A stretch of DNA of 64,000 nt from Photorhabdus asymbiotica. GTDB taxonomy: Bacteria > Pseudomonadota > Gammaproteobacteria > Enterobacterales > Enterobacteriaceae. Below the pieces are notes generated by a model, which was not told the DNA's origin, ran no database searches, and was given only the letters and a program-made list of their open reading frames with translations. Positions 8,404 through 17,405 of this stretch are shown here, one piece after another (within the stretch, counting starts at the first letter, position 1; each line of letters starts with the position of its first letter). The stretch covers positions 248,001 to 312,000 of the forward strand of contig NZ_RBLJ01000003.1 of NCBI RefSeq assembly GCF_003634575.1, written 5' to 3'. Position numbers and translations under genes: made by a program.

Positions 8404-9324
8404 ATGCAATCTCAAGACATTATTCGTAAATCCGCCACGCATTCCTTCACTCCAGCCCCTCGTGTCCGTGATCATCAGGAACAAGTGGCAAAACTGATCG
8501 ACGTTACCACCTGCATTGGTTGTAAAGCCTGTCAGGTGGCCTGTTCAGAATGGAATGATCTCCGTGATGAAGTCGGTTTTAACGTCGGTGTTTATGATAA
8601 TCCTACCGATCTGACGGCTAAATCCTGGACCGTGATGCGCTTCTCCGAAGTCGAAGAACACGGCAAACTGGAGTGGCTGATTCGTAAAGATGGCTGTATG
8701 CACTGCGCTGATCCGGGCTGTTTAAAAGCTTGCCCATCAGAAGGTGCAATTATTCAATATGCCAACGGCATTGTGGACTTTCAATCAGAGCACTGCATCG
8801 GCTGTGGTTATTGCATCGCGGGCTGCCCGTTCAACGTGCCGCGAATCAATAAAGAGGATAACCGAGCGTACAAATGTACTTTGTGTGTTGACCGGGTTGG
8901 TGTCGGTCAGGAACCCGCCTGCGTGAAAACCTGTCCAACTGGGGCCATTCATTTCGGCACCAAAGAAGACATGAAAAATCTGGCATCCGAACGGGTCACT
9001 GAGTTAAAAGGTCGCGGTTATCAGAATGCAGGTTTATACGATCCGGCTGGCGTTGGTGGCACTCATGTGATGTATGTTTTACATCATGCAGATAAGCCAC
9101 AGCTTTATCATGGCTTGCCTGATAACCCGACCATCAGCCCAACCGTGACTTTCTGGAAAGGCATCTGGAAACCACTGGCTGCTGTGGGTTTTGCTGCAAC
9201 CTTTGCCGCCAGCATTTTCCACTATGTTGGCATTGGCCCAAACCGTACCAGCGAAGAAGATGAAGAACATGCCCGTCAGGATGACGAGGTGCCTGAGCAA
9301 TCCACTCATGGGGAGAAATCGTGA
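8404..9324 (+). CDS. fdoH: Formate dehydrogenase iron-sulfur (beta) subunit
   Basis: A 306-residue electron-transfer subunit carrying four [4Fe-4S] clusters from the molybdenum subunit to the cytochrome. Visible cluster motifs include [11 protein letters not shown] (about residue 39), [26 protein letters not shown] and CTLCVDRV...[10 protein letters not shown] single C-terminal transmembrane helix (about residues 250-275, [20 protein letters not shown]) anchors it to the inner membrane, as in FdnH/FdoH. It lies 18 bases after fdoG with a ribosome site aggagcg, and its stop overlaps the start of fdoI (TGATG), so expression is coupled. Confidence 0.95.
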   Translation: MQSQDIIRKSATHSFTPAPRVRDHQEQVAKLIDVTTCIGCKACQVACSEWNDLRDEVGFNVGVYDNPTDLTAKSWTVMRFSEVEEHGKLEWLIRKDGCMHCADPGCLKACPSEGAIIQYANGIVDFQSEHCIGCGYCIAGCPFNVPRINKEDNRAYKCTLCVDRVGVGQEPACVKTCPTGAIHFGTKEDMKNLASERVTELKGRGYQNAGLYDPAGVGGTHVMYVLHHADKPQLYHGLPDNPTISPTVTFWKGIWKPLAAVGFAATFAASIFHYVGIGPNRTSEEDEEHARQDDEVPEQSTHGEKS

Positions 9325-9962
9325 TGAAAAAGAAAGATACTATTCTCCGCCACTCACCGATTGAGCGAGTAAATCACTGGGCGGTCGTACTCTGTTTTCT
9401 ATTTACCGGGATCAGTGGGTTAGGATTCTTCTTCCCATCCTTTAACTGGTTGATGAATATCTTAGGTACGCCCCAGTTAGCCCGGATACTGCATCCGTTT
9501 ATCGGTTCAGTGATGTTTTTCTTATTTACCTTTATGTTTGTCAGATATTTCAAACATAACTTTATCGACAAAGAGGACATTGTTTGGCTGAAAAACATTC
9601 GTAAAATCATCAGGAATGAAGAAGCTGGCGATATCGGTCAGTACAATCTTGGTCAGAAAGGGATCTACTGGTCTATTAGCATCTGTCTAATCTTACTGGC
9701 AATGAGTGGCGTGATTATCTGGCGTCCCTATTTCGCTGATTTTTTCTCCATCCCGTTGATCCGGCTTGCGCTTTTGGTCCACTCTCTGGCTGGCGTTGGC
9801 CTGATCCTGCTGATTCTGATACATGCCTATGCCGCGTTTTGGGTGAAAGGATCTATCAGAGCAATGGTTGAAGGCTGGGTAACTCGCGGTTGGGCGAAGA
9901 AACATCATCCTCGCTGGTATAGAGAAATTCGTCAGAAAGAGCAGCAGGAGAAAAAACCTTAA
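9324..9962 (+). CDS. fdoI: Formate dehydrogenase cytochrome b556 (gamma) subunit
   Basis: A 212-residue, four-helix membrane protein that binds two hemes b and passes electrons from the beta subunit to quinone. The sequence follows FdoI closely: HSPIERVNHW near the start, GTPQLARILHPF in the first loop, GVIIWRPYF, and the ending WAKKHHPRWYREI. The heme-ligand histidines in NHW, LHPF and the later VHSL/LIHAYAAFW helices are present. The ATG at 9324 overlaps the fdoH stop by one base and has a ribosome site ggggagaaa. A GTG one codon earlier is also possible. No fdhE maturation gene follows within the window. Confidence 0.93.
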   Translation: MKKKDTILRHSPIERVNHWAVVLCFLFTGISGLGFFFPSFNWLMNILGTPQLARILHPFIGSVMFFLFTFMFVRYFKHNFIDKEDIVWLKNIRKIIRNEEAGDIGQYNLGQKGIYWSISICLILLAMSGVIIWRPYFADFFSIPLIRLALLVHSLAGVGLILLILIHAYAAFWVKGSIRAMVEGWVTRGWAKKHHPRWYREIRQKEQQEKKP

Positions 9963-9986
9963 CTCATGGTCTAACTGGATTTATCT

Positions 9987-10036
9987 GAACCATGCCCACT
10001 TGATGTAACAATAGCGATATTCCGGCATGGTTCTTT
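9987..10036 (+). terminator. Terminator of the fdo operon
   Basis: Arms gaaccatgcc (9987-9996) and ggcatggttc (10024-10033) pair perfectly over 10 bp with a 27-base loop, followed by tttt. It lies 25 bases after the fdoI stop. Confidence 0.7.
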
Positions 10037-10073
10037 TATGCAAAGATAAAGGTAGTGAAACACTGCAATATTT

Positions 10074-10200
10074 TATACCCGTCATCTTTCAAGTTGCCTC
10101 TTTGTTGGCTGCACTCGCTCACCCCGGTCACAGAGTTCGCTATGCTCCCAGGGATTCACTCCCTTGCCGTCACGATGCATCTTGAAATCCATAGGGTATA
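10074..10200. repeat. ERIC element, 127 bp
   Basis: Starts tatacccgtc and ends atagggtata. Imperfect inverted repeat with the central accccggtcac ... gtgac-type core shared with the other copies. Lies between the fdo terminator and the YhaO-like transporter. Confidence 0.9.
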
Positions 10201-10611
10201 AATAATTATTTTATTCTGTTATATTCCCACTTTGCCTATTTAATGCCATAACATTCACCATTATTTTTTTACAATTGTTTGTTCTTTTCACTTAAATTTT
10301 CCTGTTCCCTGTTTATCAGGCAATGAAAAGAAATGAAAATCAATTAATTACAATACTTCACTATGCAATTGACACCATTAAAAAACAATTCCTATTTTCT
10401 CCCCAGAGACAGTCAATCACACTGTAAATGGAAAATTATTTCCATCTATCTTCTTAGAACGACAAAATAATAAAAAGATTTCTCTGCATTGTGAGCTACC
10501 ATCCATACATAATAAAAAAACCTGTACAAAATAGGGTTATTGCATCATATCGTGCAGTACCCCTCTCCATAACACTTACATTTTTAACGGAAATAATAAG
10601 CGAGAGCCATT
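10201..10611. other. Intergenic region upstream of the serine transporter
   Basis: AT-rich with no coding potential seen. A small hairpin (aaccctgtacaaaatagggtt) is near 10520. The transporter promoter should be here. Confidence 0.45.
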
Positions 10612-11934
10612 ATGGAAACGGCAAAAAATAATCATGCCATTATCTCAGATTCTCCCGCAGCAAAGCGGGCAAACATGACCGAAAGTGAATGGCAAAAAGC
10701 GATCAAATTCGACAATACTGATGTTGGCTGGGTCATCATGAGCATTGGTATGGCAATTGGTGCCGGTATTGTATTCCTGCCGGTCCAAGTCGGTTTGATG
10801 GGACTGTGGGTTTTCCTGCTGTCATCGGTGATTGGTTATCCAGCGATGTATCTGTTCCAAAAGCTGTTTATCAATACGCTGGCGGAATCTCCTGAATGTA
10901 AAGATTATCCCAGCGTTATCAGTGGTTACCTCGGTAAAAATTGGGGCATTCTATTGGGTGCTCTCTACTTCGTGATGCTGGTGATTTGGATGTTTGTTTA
11001 CTCAACGGCCATCACCAATGACAGCGCTTCCTATCTACAGACTTTTGGTGTCACGGAAGGTCTGTTATCTGATAATCCACTCTACGGGCTGGTATTGATT
11101 TGTATTCTGGTTGCGCTCTCATCCCTTGGTGAACGACTGCTGTTCAAATTATCCAGCGTTATGGTGCTGTCCAAACTGTTTGTAGTCGCAGCGCTGGGCT
11201 TATCCATGATCGGTCTGTGGCACTTATATAATGTTGGCGTGCTGCCACCGGTAGAAAAACTGATAAAACAGGCGATCATTACACTGCCATTTACCCTGAC
11301 TTCCATTCTGTTTATTCAGACCTTAAGCCCAATGGTGATCTCTTACCGCCATCACGAGAAAAATCGTGAGGTTGCCCGCTATAAAGCATTAAGAGCGATG
11401 AATATCGCCTTTGGTGTCCTGTTCTGTACCGTCTTCTTCTATGCAGTTTCATTCACCTTAGCGATGGGACATGATGAAGCCGTTCAAGCTTATGAGCAAA
11501 ATATCTCAGCTCTGGCGATTGCCGCAAAATTCCTCCCCGGTGGCTGGGTAACCGTTATCAGTGTCTTATTGAACATCTTTGCTGTGATGACCGCCTTCTT
11601 TGGCGTCTATCTTGGCTTCCGCGAAGCCACCCAAGGCATTATTATGAATATTCTGGCACGTCTCATGCCAACAGAAAAAATCAATGAAAACTGGGTACAA
11701 AAAGGCATCATGGTTTTCGCTATTCTGCTGGCTTGGGGAGCGATTATCCTCAATGCACCGGTACTGAGCTTTACCTCCATCTGTAGCCCAATCTTCGGGA
11801 TGGTCGGTTGTTTGATCCCTGCTTATTTAGTCTACAAAGTGCCCATGTTGCATAAATATAAAGGTGTTTCTCTGATTCTGATTATTTTCACCGGATTGCT
11901 GTTGTGTATCTCACCATTGCTAGCATTTTCCTAA
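10612..11934 (+). CDS. yhaO: HAAAP-family serine transporter, YhaO (DlsT)-like
   Basis: A 440-residue integral membrane protein of the hydroxy/aromatic amino acid permease family, with about eleven helices. It is very close to E. coli YhaO/DlsT, the anaerobic D/L-serine importer: the stretch from VGWVIMSIGMAIGAGIVFLP through YPSVISGYLGKNWG, and the ending YKVPMLHKYKG, follow that protein almost residue by residue. The E. coli gene is next to yhaM (cyuA, cysteine desulfidase); here no such partner follows, so the gene stands alone between ERIC elements. Serine uptake is inferred from family similarity. Confidence 0.88.
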   Translation: METAKNNHAIISDSPAAKRANMTESEWQKAIKFDNTDVGWVIMSIGMAIGAGIVFLPVQVGLMGLWVFLLSSVIGYPAMYLFQKLFINTLAESPECKDYPSVISGYLGKNWGILLGALYFVMLVIWMFVYSTAITNDSASYLQTFGVTEGLLSDNPLYGLVLICILVALSSLGERLLFKLSSVMVLSKLFVVAALGLSMIGLWHLYNVGVLPPVEKLIKQAIITLPFTLTSILFIQTLSPMVISYRHHEKNREVARYKALRAMNIAFGVLFCTVFFYAVSFTLAMGHDEAVQAYEQNISALAIAAKFLPGGWVTVISVLLNIFAVMTAFFGVYLGFREATQGIIMNILARLMPTEKINENWVQKGIMVFAILLAWGAIILNAPVLSFTSICSPIFGMVGCLIPAYLVYKVPMLHKYKGVSLILIIFTGLLLCISPLLAFS

Positions 11935-11959
11935 GTTAAAATAAAAATATTAATTAAGC

Positions 11960-11989
11960 AAAGCGCAGTCCGATGACAGACTGCGCTTT
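11960..11989. terminator. Hairpin terminator after yhaO
   Basis: Arms aaagcgcagtc (11960-11970) and gactgcgcttt (11979-11989), 11 bp perfect with an 8-base loop, 26 bases past the stop codon. The A tract before and T's in the second arm make it usable in both directions. Confidence 0.75.
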
Positions 11990-12144
11990 CTAAAAGCTTA
12001 ATTCACTCTTGAACCTTCATATTTACATTTCAGCTCAAAATAAGAAACAATCCTAAACTGATTTGATTTCGATTATTTAGGCTGCCTATTCCTTCCTGTC
12101 GATATTTCCAACGCCTTATACCATAAGTCTTGAAGGGATATTTT

Positions 12145-12338
12145 TATACCCTTCATCTTTCAAGTTGCTGCTTTGTTGGCTGCACTCACTCACCCCGGTC
12201 ACATCGTTATCTATACCCTTCATCTTTCAAGCTGCTGCTTTGTTGGCTGCTTTCACTCACCCCAGTCACATAGTTATCTATGCTCCTGGGGATTCGTTCA
12301 CTTGCCGCCGCGCTGCAACTCGAAATCTATTGGGTATA
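12145..12338. repeat. ERIC-in-ERIC composite, right side of the outer copy lost
   Basis: The left half of one ERIC (12145-12211) ends at ...cacatcgttatc, where a complete 127-bp ERIC (12212-12338) begins with tataccc. The junction is the same as in the nested copies at 17406 and 27828, read on the opposite strand. The remainder of the outer element, expected after 12338, is absent. Confidence 0.8.
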
Positions 12339-12825
12339 TATTTATCTTTACTAAACTCATTATTATTGAAAAATATAAAACAGAAAAAAAACAACAATAA
12401 CCTCAACAATTATTATATATAATAAATACATATGGCAAATTTATTATTTACAGATGAAATAGATACTACTTTAATTAATAAACTTTAAAATATACATCAC
12501 AAAAATATCACTAGTGAAATTAGCGTTAATTACTTGCACCATTCAGTCCAATTTTACCTCATCCACCATCAAATTACCTCCTATTAAGTAAATGTCAAAT
12601 TAAGTAACCTAACAAAGCTACAAAAACCATTAAATCAATTAATAATTTTATTGAGGAATTTTTCCTTTTCATTATTGTTCACCAATGAAGTTTTGATTTA
12701 GTTCATTCAATTAATTAGCTCATTTCAATAAATCAAAAGGGACTTCTGTTAATCAAGTTAAAACCTGTAATCGTATTAATCACAATTGTTATTAATTTAA
12801 AATTATATATTTGGATGCATCAACG
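12339..12825. other. AT-rich intergenic region before the nucleotide-pathway genes
   Basis: Very AT-rich, no gene recognised. It should carry the promoter for the five-gene + strand cluster, but no confident -35/-10 pair could be chosen among many A/T runs. Confidence 0.4.
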
Positions 12826-13599
12826 ATGAATAAGGAACCATTCGAAATATTTCCCTCTGTCGATATTGTTGACGGAGTCGCCATGACATCGAATTCTGCC
12901 ATTCGATTAACTCGTGGTGAAAGTCCAACATTACGGAGACCCTTAGGTACCCCGGTCGAGGTCGCACTCGCCTGGCAAAATGCCGGAGCGAAATGGATAC
13001 ATGTTGTTGATCTTGATGCCGCATCAGGACGAGGCTCAAACAGCCATCTTATTGCTGATGTTATTGCTGCGGTCGATATCAACGTGCAAATCTGCGGCGG
13101 GATCAGGGATGAAGTGATTTTGAACCGCATATTAGCGACCGGATGTCAGCGAGTTAACTTAGGAACAGCGGCATTAGAAAAACCAGATTGGTGTGCTCGG
13201 GCTATTGCAGAACATGGCGATAAAATCGCAATTGCGCTAGACGTAAAAAGCACATCAGAAGGCTATCAACTGGCAACACATGGATGGAATGTAAGTAACG
13301 GCAATCTCTGGGATGTCCTTGAACGCCTTGACAAACAAGGTTGTCAACGCTACGTCGTGACCGATGTTGAACGGGGCGGCATGATGAGTTCGCCAAACTT
13401 TACTCTATTACGTGAAGTCTGTGCACAAACTTCATCACCAGTGATTGCGGGCGGCGGAGTATCTAGTCTCAATGATCTCCGTGCTCTAGCAGATATGTCT
13501 ACCCTCGGTGTCGAAGGTGCAATTCTTGGTCAAGCTTTACATATTGGGTTGATTTCTCTCGAAGATGCCCTTGCCGTCACCCAATTACCGAAGGACTGA
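12826..13599 (+). CDS. HisA-fold phosphoribosyl isomerase, PriA-like
   Basis: A (beta/alpha)8 isomerase of the HisA/TrpF superfamily (257 residues) that would catalyse an Amadori-type rearrangement on a phosphoribosyl substrate. The two catalytic aspartates are present: D13 in PSVDIVDG and D139 in IALDVKS. The phosphate-binding GGGVSSL is near the C-terminus. The wording is nearer to actinobacterial PriA than to enterobacterial HisA: WIHVVDLDAASGRGSN, CGGIRD, NLGTAALEKPDWCARAI and NLWDVLERLD are PriA-type phrases. No other histidine or tryptophan gene is near, so it is not a housekeeping hisA. A TTG at 12811 is an alternative start. It is the first gene of the five-gene cluster. The substrate is unknown. 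Confidence 0.82.
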   Translation: MNKEPFEIFPSVDIVDGVAMTSNSAIRLTRGESPTLRRPLGTPVEVALAWQNAGAKWIHVVDLDAASGRGSNSHLIADVIAAVDINVQICGGIRDEVILNRILATGCQRVNLGTAALEKPDWCARAIAEHGDKIAIALDVKSTSEGYQLATHGWNVSNGNLWDVLERLDKQGCQRYVVTDVERGGMMSSPNFTLLREVCAQTSSPVIAGGGVSSLNDLRALADMSTLGVEGAILGQALHIGLISLEDALAVTQLPKD

Positions 13600-13601
13600 A
13601 T

Positions 13602-14783
13602 ATGTCCAAATCTTTATTTCCTATTTTGGATTTTCGCTCTATAGGTTTACTGGGTGAGTTACGCAGCGTACCTGAAACAAACTTTTTAACCAAAAAAGTG
13701 ATGACACTTCCCGGTTTATTGGCCAAGAAATCAGTATTTGTCGGTTCGCGCGGCGTCGCTTATTACGAACAAAGATCCTGCCATGAACTCCTGACGGCAG
13801 CAAAATATTACACGCAGTACATCACTGAACTTCAATGTACAGACAAACAGTGTGCCGCCTCAGCAAAATACATTTTGGCGGATCATAGCCTGGCAAAGTT
13901 ACTCAGAGTGGTTGATAGCTTATTAAGCTCTCCCCAGATTGTTAACGAAGATATCGTGCCGTTCATTGATGGGATTAAGGAATGTGCCAAGGTTATTAGT
14001 TCAACGTTGACCGGCACTGCATTCACTTTTTCACCCTCTTTAATCGATGACCTGAAATTACCTCTGTCTACTGAACACAAGGTACCCAGAACGTTTATTG
14101 ACGGGGATAACCATCTGTTAACTTTAGTTGCGGCACAAATTGACATAAATCCAAACTCCTCTGTAGTTGGAGTCATGTTGGGGGGATCAGCAGCGGCGGC
14201 AGTAACCGCCGCCACATGGAATAGCGATCTCCATTTAGTGAAAGTTTCACGTTACGACGATGCATCACATAAAAATCATCGTCTCTGGGGACGTGATATT
14301 CCATCTGGACGAACGGTTACGATTATTGATGATAATTGTGGAACAGGCGATACCTTACATCAAGCAACCGATCTGGTCATAGCGCAGACCGGACTACGCC
14401 CAAAAGCACGAGCTGTCGAATTACATTGGGGAAAATTATTACGAACCCGTGTTTATGGGCATCCGGATCGGGTCTTTAACCCCGAAACATTGGATGTATT
14501 AACACCTTGGTGTTTCAGACATCATCGGGTCCTGAATAGTTTGGTCGATCAGATGTTAACGGATGGCAAGCATGCGCATACAACTACGGCGGATTGGCTC
14601 GCCTATTCACACAGTTTGTTATCTATCCTTAATGACAGCCTGACAGGCTCAACATGGACAACAAAATTATTGCGTCTTTTATCGAGTCTGAGATCACAAA
14701 CGTCTCTGAACAATGAGCAGCCGATAGATGCTTTTAAAGCTTTGGCATATCAATGCCCTGAATGTTCAGCTCACAAAAGTTAG
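13602..14783 (+). CDS. Type I phosphoribosyltransferase-like protein
   Basis: A 393-residue protein with the PRPP-binding signature of type I phosphoribosyltransferases, VTIIDDNCGTGDT at about residues 239-251, preceded by a hydrophobic strand SSVVGVMLGGSAAAAV that would form the PPi loop region. The N-terminal 170 residues match nothing I recognise. The C-terminus ends with CPEC, a possible metal-binding half. Such enzymes join a base or an amide to ribose-5-phosphate, or cleave the bond. It starts two bases after the PriA-like gene, so it is certainly cotranscribed. With a HisA-type isomerase and a PurA paralogue nearby, a role in making or recycling an unusual nucleotide is inferred. Confidence 0.75.
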   Translation: MSKSLFPILDFRSIGLLGELRSVPETNFLTKKVMTLPGLLAKKSVFVGSRGVAYYEQRSCHELLTAAKYYTQYITELQCTDKQCAASAKYILADHSLAKLLRVVDSLLSSPQIVNEDIVPFIDGIKECAKVISSTLTGTAFTFSPSLIDDLKLPLSTEHKVPRTFIDGDNHLLTLVAAQIDINPNSSVVGVMLGGSAAAAVTAATWNSDLHLVKVSRYDDASHKNHRLWGRDIPSGRTVTIIDDNCGTGDTLHQATDLVIAQTGLRPKARAVELHWGKLLRTRVYGHPDRVFNPETLDVLTPWCFRHHRVLNSLVDQMLTDGKHAHTTTADWLAYSHSLLSILNDSLTGSTWTTKLLRLLSSLRSQTSLNNEQPIDAFKALAYQCPECSAHKS

Positions 14784-14807
14784 TTTGGAAAAGGGAATAA
14801 ATTAGTC

Positions 14808-15470
14808 ATGACAACAGCGCATATTATTTGGGATTGGAACGGAACATTGCTTAATGATGTCAATGCCGCATTGAATGCAACGAATTTTGCACTTGCTGAA
14901 ATTGGCATTGAACCACTGACTCTGGAACAATATCGGCAATATTATTGTGTTCCAGTACAAGCTTTCTATAAACAAGTGATTGGACGTGAACCATCATCTT
15001 CTGAATGGTCAGTGATAAGCAATACGTTTAATCTTCATTATCGACCAGGTCTTCAGAAAGCCAGCTTAACAGACGGTGTCAGCCAACTACTGGCTTCCAG
15101 ATATCAAGCCGGTGCAACTCAGTCTTTATGCTCACTGATGCAACATGATGAGTTGTTACCTATGATTGACAATCATGGTATTGGCAAATTCTTTACCTAT
15201 ATAGATGGTAGAAATACGCCACTATTAACAACTGGCAAATCAGTGCAGTTAGCTAATCACATAAAAAATCTGAATATTCCTCCTGAGCAAAGTGTTGTTA
15301 TTGGTGATGCCACCGATGACGCAATCGCTGCATTAGCGGCAGGCACTCACGCCATTCTTTATACCGGAGGAACCCACAGCAGGGGAAGTCTTGAAACCGC
15401 AGGTGTTCCCGTTGTGGATACATTAAGCGAAGCCTTATTAATAGCGGATTCGTTGGTATATAAACAATAA
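14808..15470 (+). CDS. HAD superfamily hydrolase (phosphatase-like)
   Basis: A 220-residue HAD-fold protein. Motif I is DWNGTLLND with the nucleophile D9; the usual second Asp is replaced by Asn11 (DxN), a variant common in one HAD subgroup. A Ser-containing motif II lies around QSLCS, and motif IV is GDATDDAIAA near residues 164-173. A helical cap (residues about 15-80) resembles phosphoglycolate-phosphatase-like enzymes. It lies 24 bases downstream of the phosphoribosyltransferase gene. By context it may remove a phosphate from a nucleotide intermediate, but the Asn in motif I leaves catalysis uncertain. Confidence 0.8.
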   Translation: MTTAHIIWDWNGTLLNDVNAALNATNFALAEIGIEPLTLEQYRQYYCVPVQAFYKQVIGREPSSSEWSVISNTFNLHYRPGLQKASLTDGVSQLLASRYQAGATQSLCSLMQHDELLPMIDNHGIGKFFTYIDGRNTPLLTTGKSVQLANHIKNLNIPPEQSVVIGDATDDAIAALAAGTHAILYTGGTHSRGSLETAGVPVVDTLSEALLIADSLVYKQ

Positions 15471-15676
15471 GAAGGAAAATTCCGCAAATAATTAATTCTC
15501 TCAAATAACCATATAAGAAAAAATTCACCTGGTTGTTTAAAAAATTAATGATTCATAACGGAGTATAAATAGAGATTCAACGCCAAAATCCAAAGAAGAA
15601 ACTTAGCATCGTTAAACAAACAGTAAGATATAAAATTATTATTTAGAATGGCTCAATAAATAAAAGGAATAATTTC

Positions 15677-16936
15677 ATGTTAATAGCTGTAGTTGGTCTC
15701 CAATTTGGAGATGAAGGCAAAGGAAAATTTGTTGATTACTTATCTGGCAATGTAAATAATATTGCCAGATTCAATGGCGGAGCCAATGCGGGTCATAGTG
15801 TGCAATATGGTAATATAAGAGTTTCATTTTCTCAATTACCCTCATCACTCAATAAAAAAAATCTATATATATGTCAGGGAGCATTAATCAGCCTGCCGAT
15901 ACTCATTAGAGAGATAGAGTTCATACAAAGAGAAAATATTCATTCTAATATACTTATCGATCCCCGCTGCCATATCGTATTACCATTACATGCTGAGCTA
16001 AATAAAGCATCAGAAAAATATAAAGGAAAAAATAAAATAGGTTCGGTTGGTGTAGGCATCGGTGCCTGCGTTGAAGATAAATCTAATCGTCATGGCATTC
16101 GTCTTATTGATACCTTAGATAAAGAAAGATTAAGGAGTAAATTAAAATTTCTTTGGGATATTAGAGAGAAGCAGATTAAGCATGTTTTTAATGGAGATAA
16201 CACATTAGATTTTGAAGAGATGCTAGAGAAAACGCATCAATATGGAAAGAGAATAGAACCTTATTTCACATTCACTAATGAAATTATCGGTGATTTACTG
16301 AATTCTGGTGAAGATGTTTTACTTGAAACATCGCAAGCTACGTTCTTAGATAATAGTTTTGGTACTTATCCTTATACTGTAGCGTATCAGACACTGGTTC
16401 AAACTTGCTTTGCGATGATAGGTATACCAGCACAGAAAATGCATATTGTCGGTGTGATGAAATCCTATATGATTCGTGTAGGCCATGGACCATTCCCCAC
16501 CGAGTTATTGTCAGAATTGGCTGATTATATCAGGGAACGTGGAAACGAATATGGCACCGTTTCAAAAAGACCACGGCGTTGTGGTTGGTTGGATTTATGT
16601 CTGATTAAACATGCGGTAAAACTCAATGGGGTAACAGAACTGGCCATAACAAATACTGATGTTCTGGCTGACTTACATGAAATAAAAGTCGCTATTGCCT
16701 ATGAAATTGACGATAAAATTGTTTGTTGCGATGACGCATTATTACAGTTTGATAGAGTAAAACCCATCTATAAGTCATTTAAAAGTTGGGGAAAACTAAA
16801 AGAGTCATACACATCTTTAGCAGAACTTCCCATTGAACTGATTGACTTCTTATCTTTTATTCAAGACTATGCTGGAATACCAATTAAATACATTTCGTAT
16901 GGACCAGACAGAAATCAGACATTAGTCATAGAATAG
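15677..16936 (+). CDS. Adenylosuccinate synthetase paralogue
   Basis: A 419-residue member of the PurA family, which uses GTP to join aspartate to a 6-oxopurine nucleotide. The GDEGKGK loop with the catalytic Asp (D12) and the NAGH histidine (H40) are present. So are the region DKSNRHGIRL, the nucleotide-binding GTYPYT, GPFPTE, and the aspartate-loop arginines in TVSKRPRRCGW. The family's GTTGRGIGPAY is changed here to GSVGVGIGACV, and the guanine-recognition segment reads TNTDVL instead of the usual TKxDVL. It is therefore a paralogue that may use another base or substrate, not the housekeeping purA. Keeping Asp in GDEGKG argues against a phage PurZ-type enzyme. Ribosome site aaaaggaat. Confidence 0.85.
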   Translation: MLIAVVGLQFGDEGKGKFVDYLSGNVNNIARFNGGANAGHSVQYGNIRVSFSQLPSSLNKKNLYICQGALISLPILIREIEFIQRENIHSNILIDPRCHIVLPLHAELNKASEKYKGKNKIGSVGVGIGACVEDKSNRHGIRLIDTLDKERLRSKLKFLWDIREKQIKHVFNGDNTLDFEEMLEKTHQYGKRIEPYFTFTNEIIGDLLNSGEDVLLETSQATFLDNSFGTYPYTVAYQTLVQTCFAMIGIPAQKMHIVGVMKSYMIRVGHGPFPTELLSELADYIRERGNEYGTVSKRPRRCGWLDLCLIKHAVKLNGVTELAITNTDVLADLHEIKVAIAYEIDDKIVCCDDALLQFDRVKPIYKSFKSWGKLKESYTSLAELPIELIDFLSFIQDYAGIPIKYISYGPDRNQTLVIE

Positions 16937-16947
16937 TGGGGAAGATA

Positions 16948-17376
16948 ATGATTAACTATGTAACAGGGTTTATGTTTTCTAAAGATAAAAAACATGTATC
17001 CCTGATTTCAAAATTACAGCCCAGTTGGCAAAACGGAAAACTTAATGGAATTGGCGGAAAAATTGAAGCAGGTGAAAGTCCTCAGCAAGCCATGGCAAGA
17101 GAATTTGCTGAAGAAGCCGGAATTGAGACACACCCAGAAGAATGGCGATTATTTACAGTCTTAACCCGCCCTGAAGTTTATCGGGTTAATTTTCTCTATA
17201 TGTTTGATGATCGTGTTTATTCGGTAAAATCTGTTGAAAAAGAGATCGTCAATATTTATGAAACCAGTGTATTACCAGATAATGTCATCTATAATTTGCG
17301 TTGGTTAATTCCTATGGCTGCCGATGAACATTTACGTTTCGACAAAGCAGTAGAAATAACAGAAATGCGCGGTTAG
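16948..17376 (+). CDS. Nudix hydrolase
   Basis: A 142-residue Nudix enzyme with a complete catalytic box, GX5EX7REUXEEXGU, seen as GKIEAGESPQQAMAREFAEEAGI near residues 39-62 (given in two parts: GKIEAGE and REFAEEAGI). Nudix enzymes cleave nucleoside diphosphates linked to another moiety. The ATG at 16948 has a strong ribosome site (ggggaag) and lies 11 bases after the PurA-like stop; a GTG at 16936 is a poorer start. As the last gene of the cluster, it could hydrolyse a pathway nucleotide or clean up a damaged one. The substrate is not predictable. Confidence 0.85.
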   Translation: MINYVTGFMFSKDKKHVSLISKLQPSWQNGKLNGIGGKIEAGESPQQAMAREFAEEAGIETHPEEWRLFTVLTRPEVYRVNFLYMFDDRVYSVKSVEKEIVNIYETSVLPDNVIYNLRWLIPMAADEHLRFDKAVEITEMRG

Positions 17377-17405
17377 ATACGCTATTATTGATATAATTAA
17401 TACTT

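Noticed and set aside
12165-12422. Open frames across ERIC elements (also near 17405-17723, 27827-28202, 36250-37131, 45262-45538)
   Set aside because: They repeat the same ERIC-encoded peptide (e.g. AALLAAFTHPSH) at several loci and run into unrelated sequence; they are by-products of the repeat.
12826-13599. The PriA-like gene as the housekeeping hisA
   Set aside because: No other his genes are adjacent and the sequence reads like actinobacterial PriA rather than enterobacterial HisA.
15677-16936. PurA-like gene as a phage PurZ (2-aminoadenine pathway)
   Set aside because: The catalytic Asp in GDEGKG is kept, whereas PurZ replaces it, and no other diaminopurine or phage genes are nearby.
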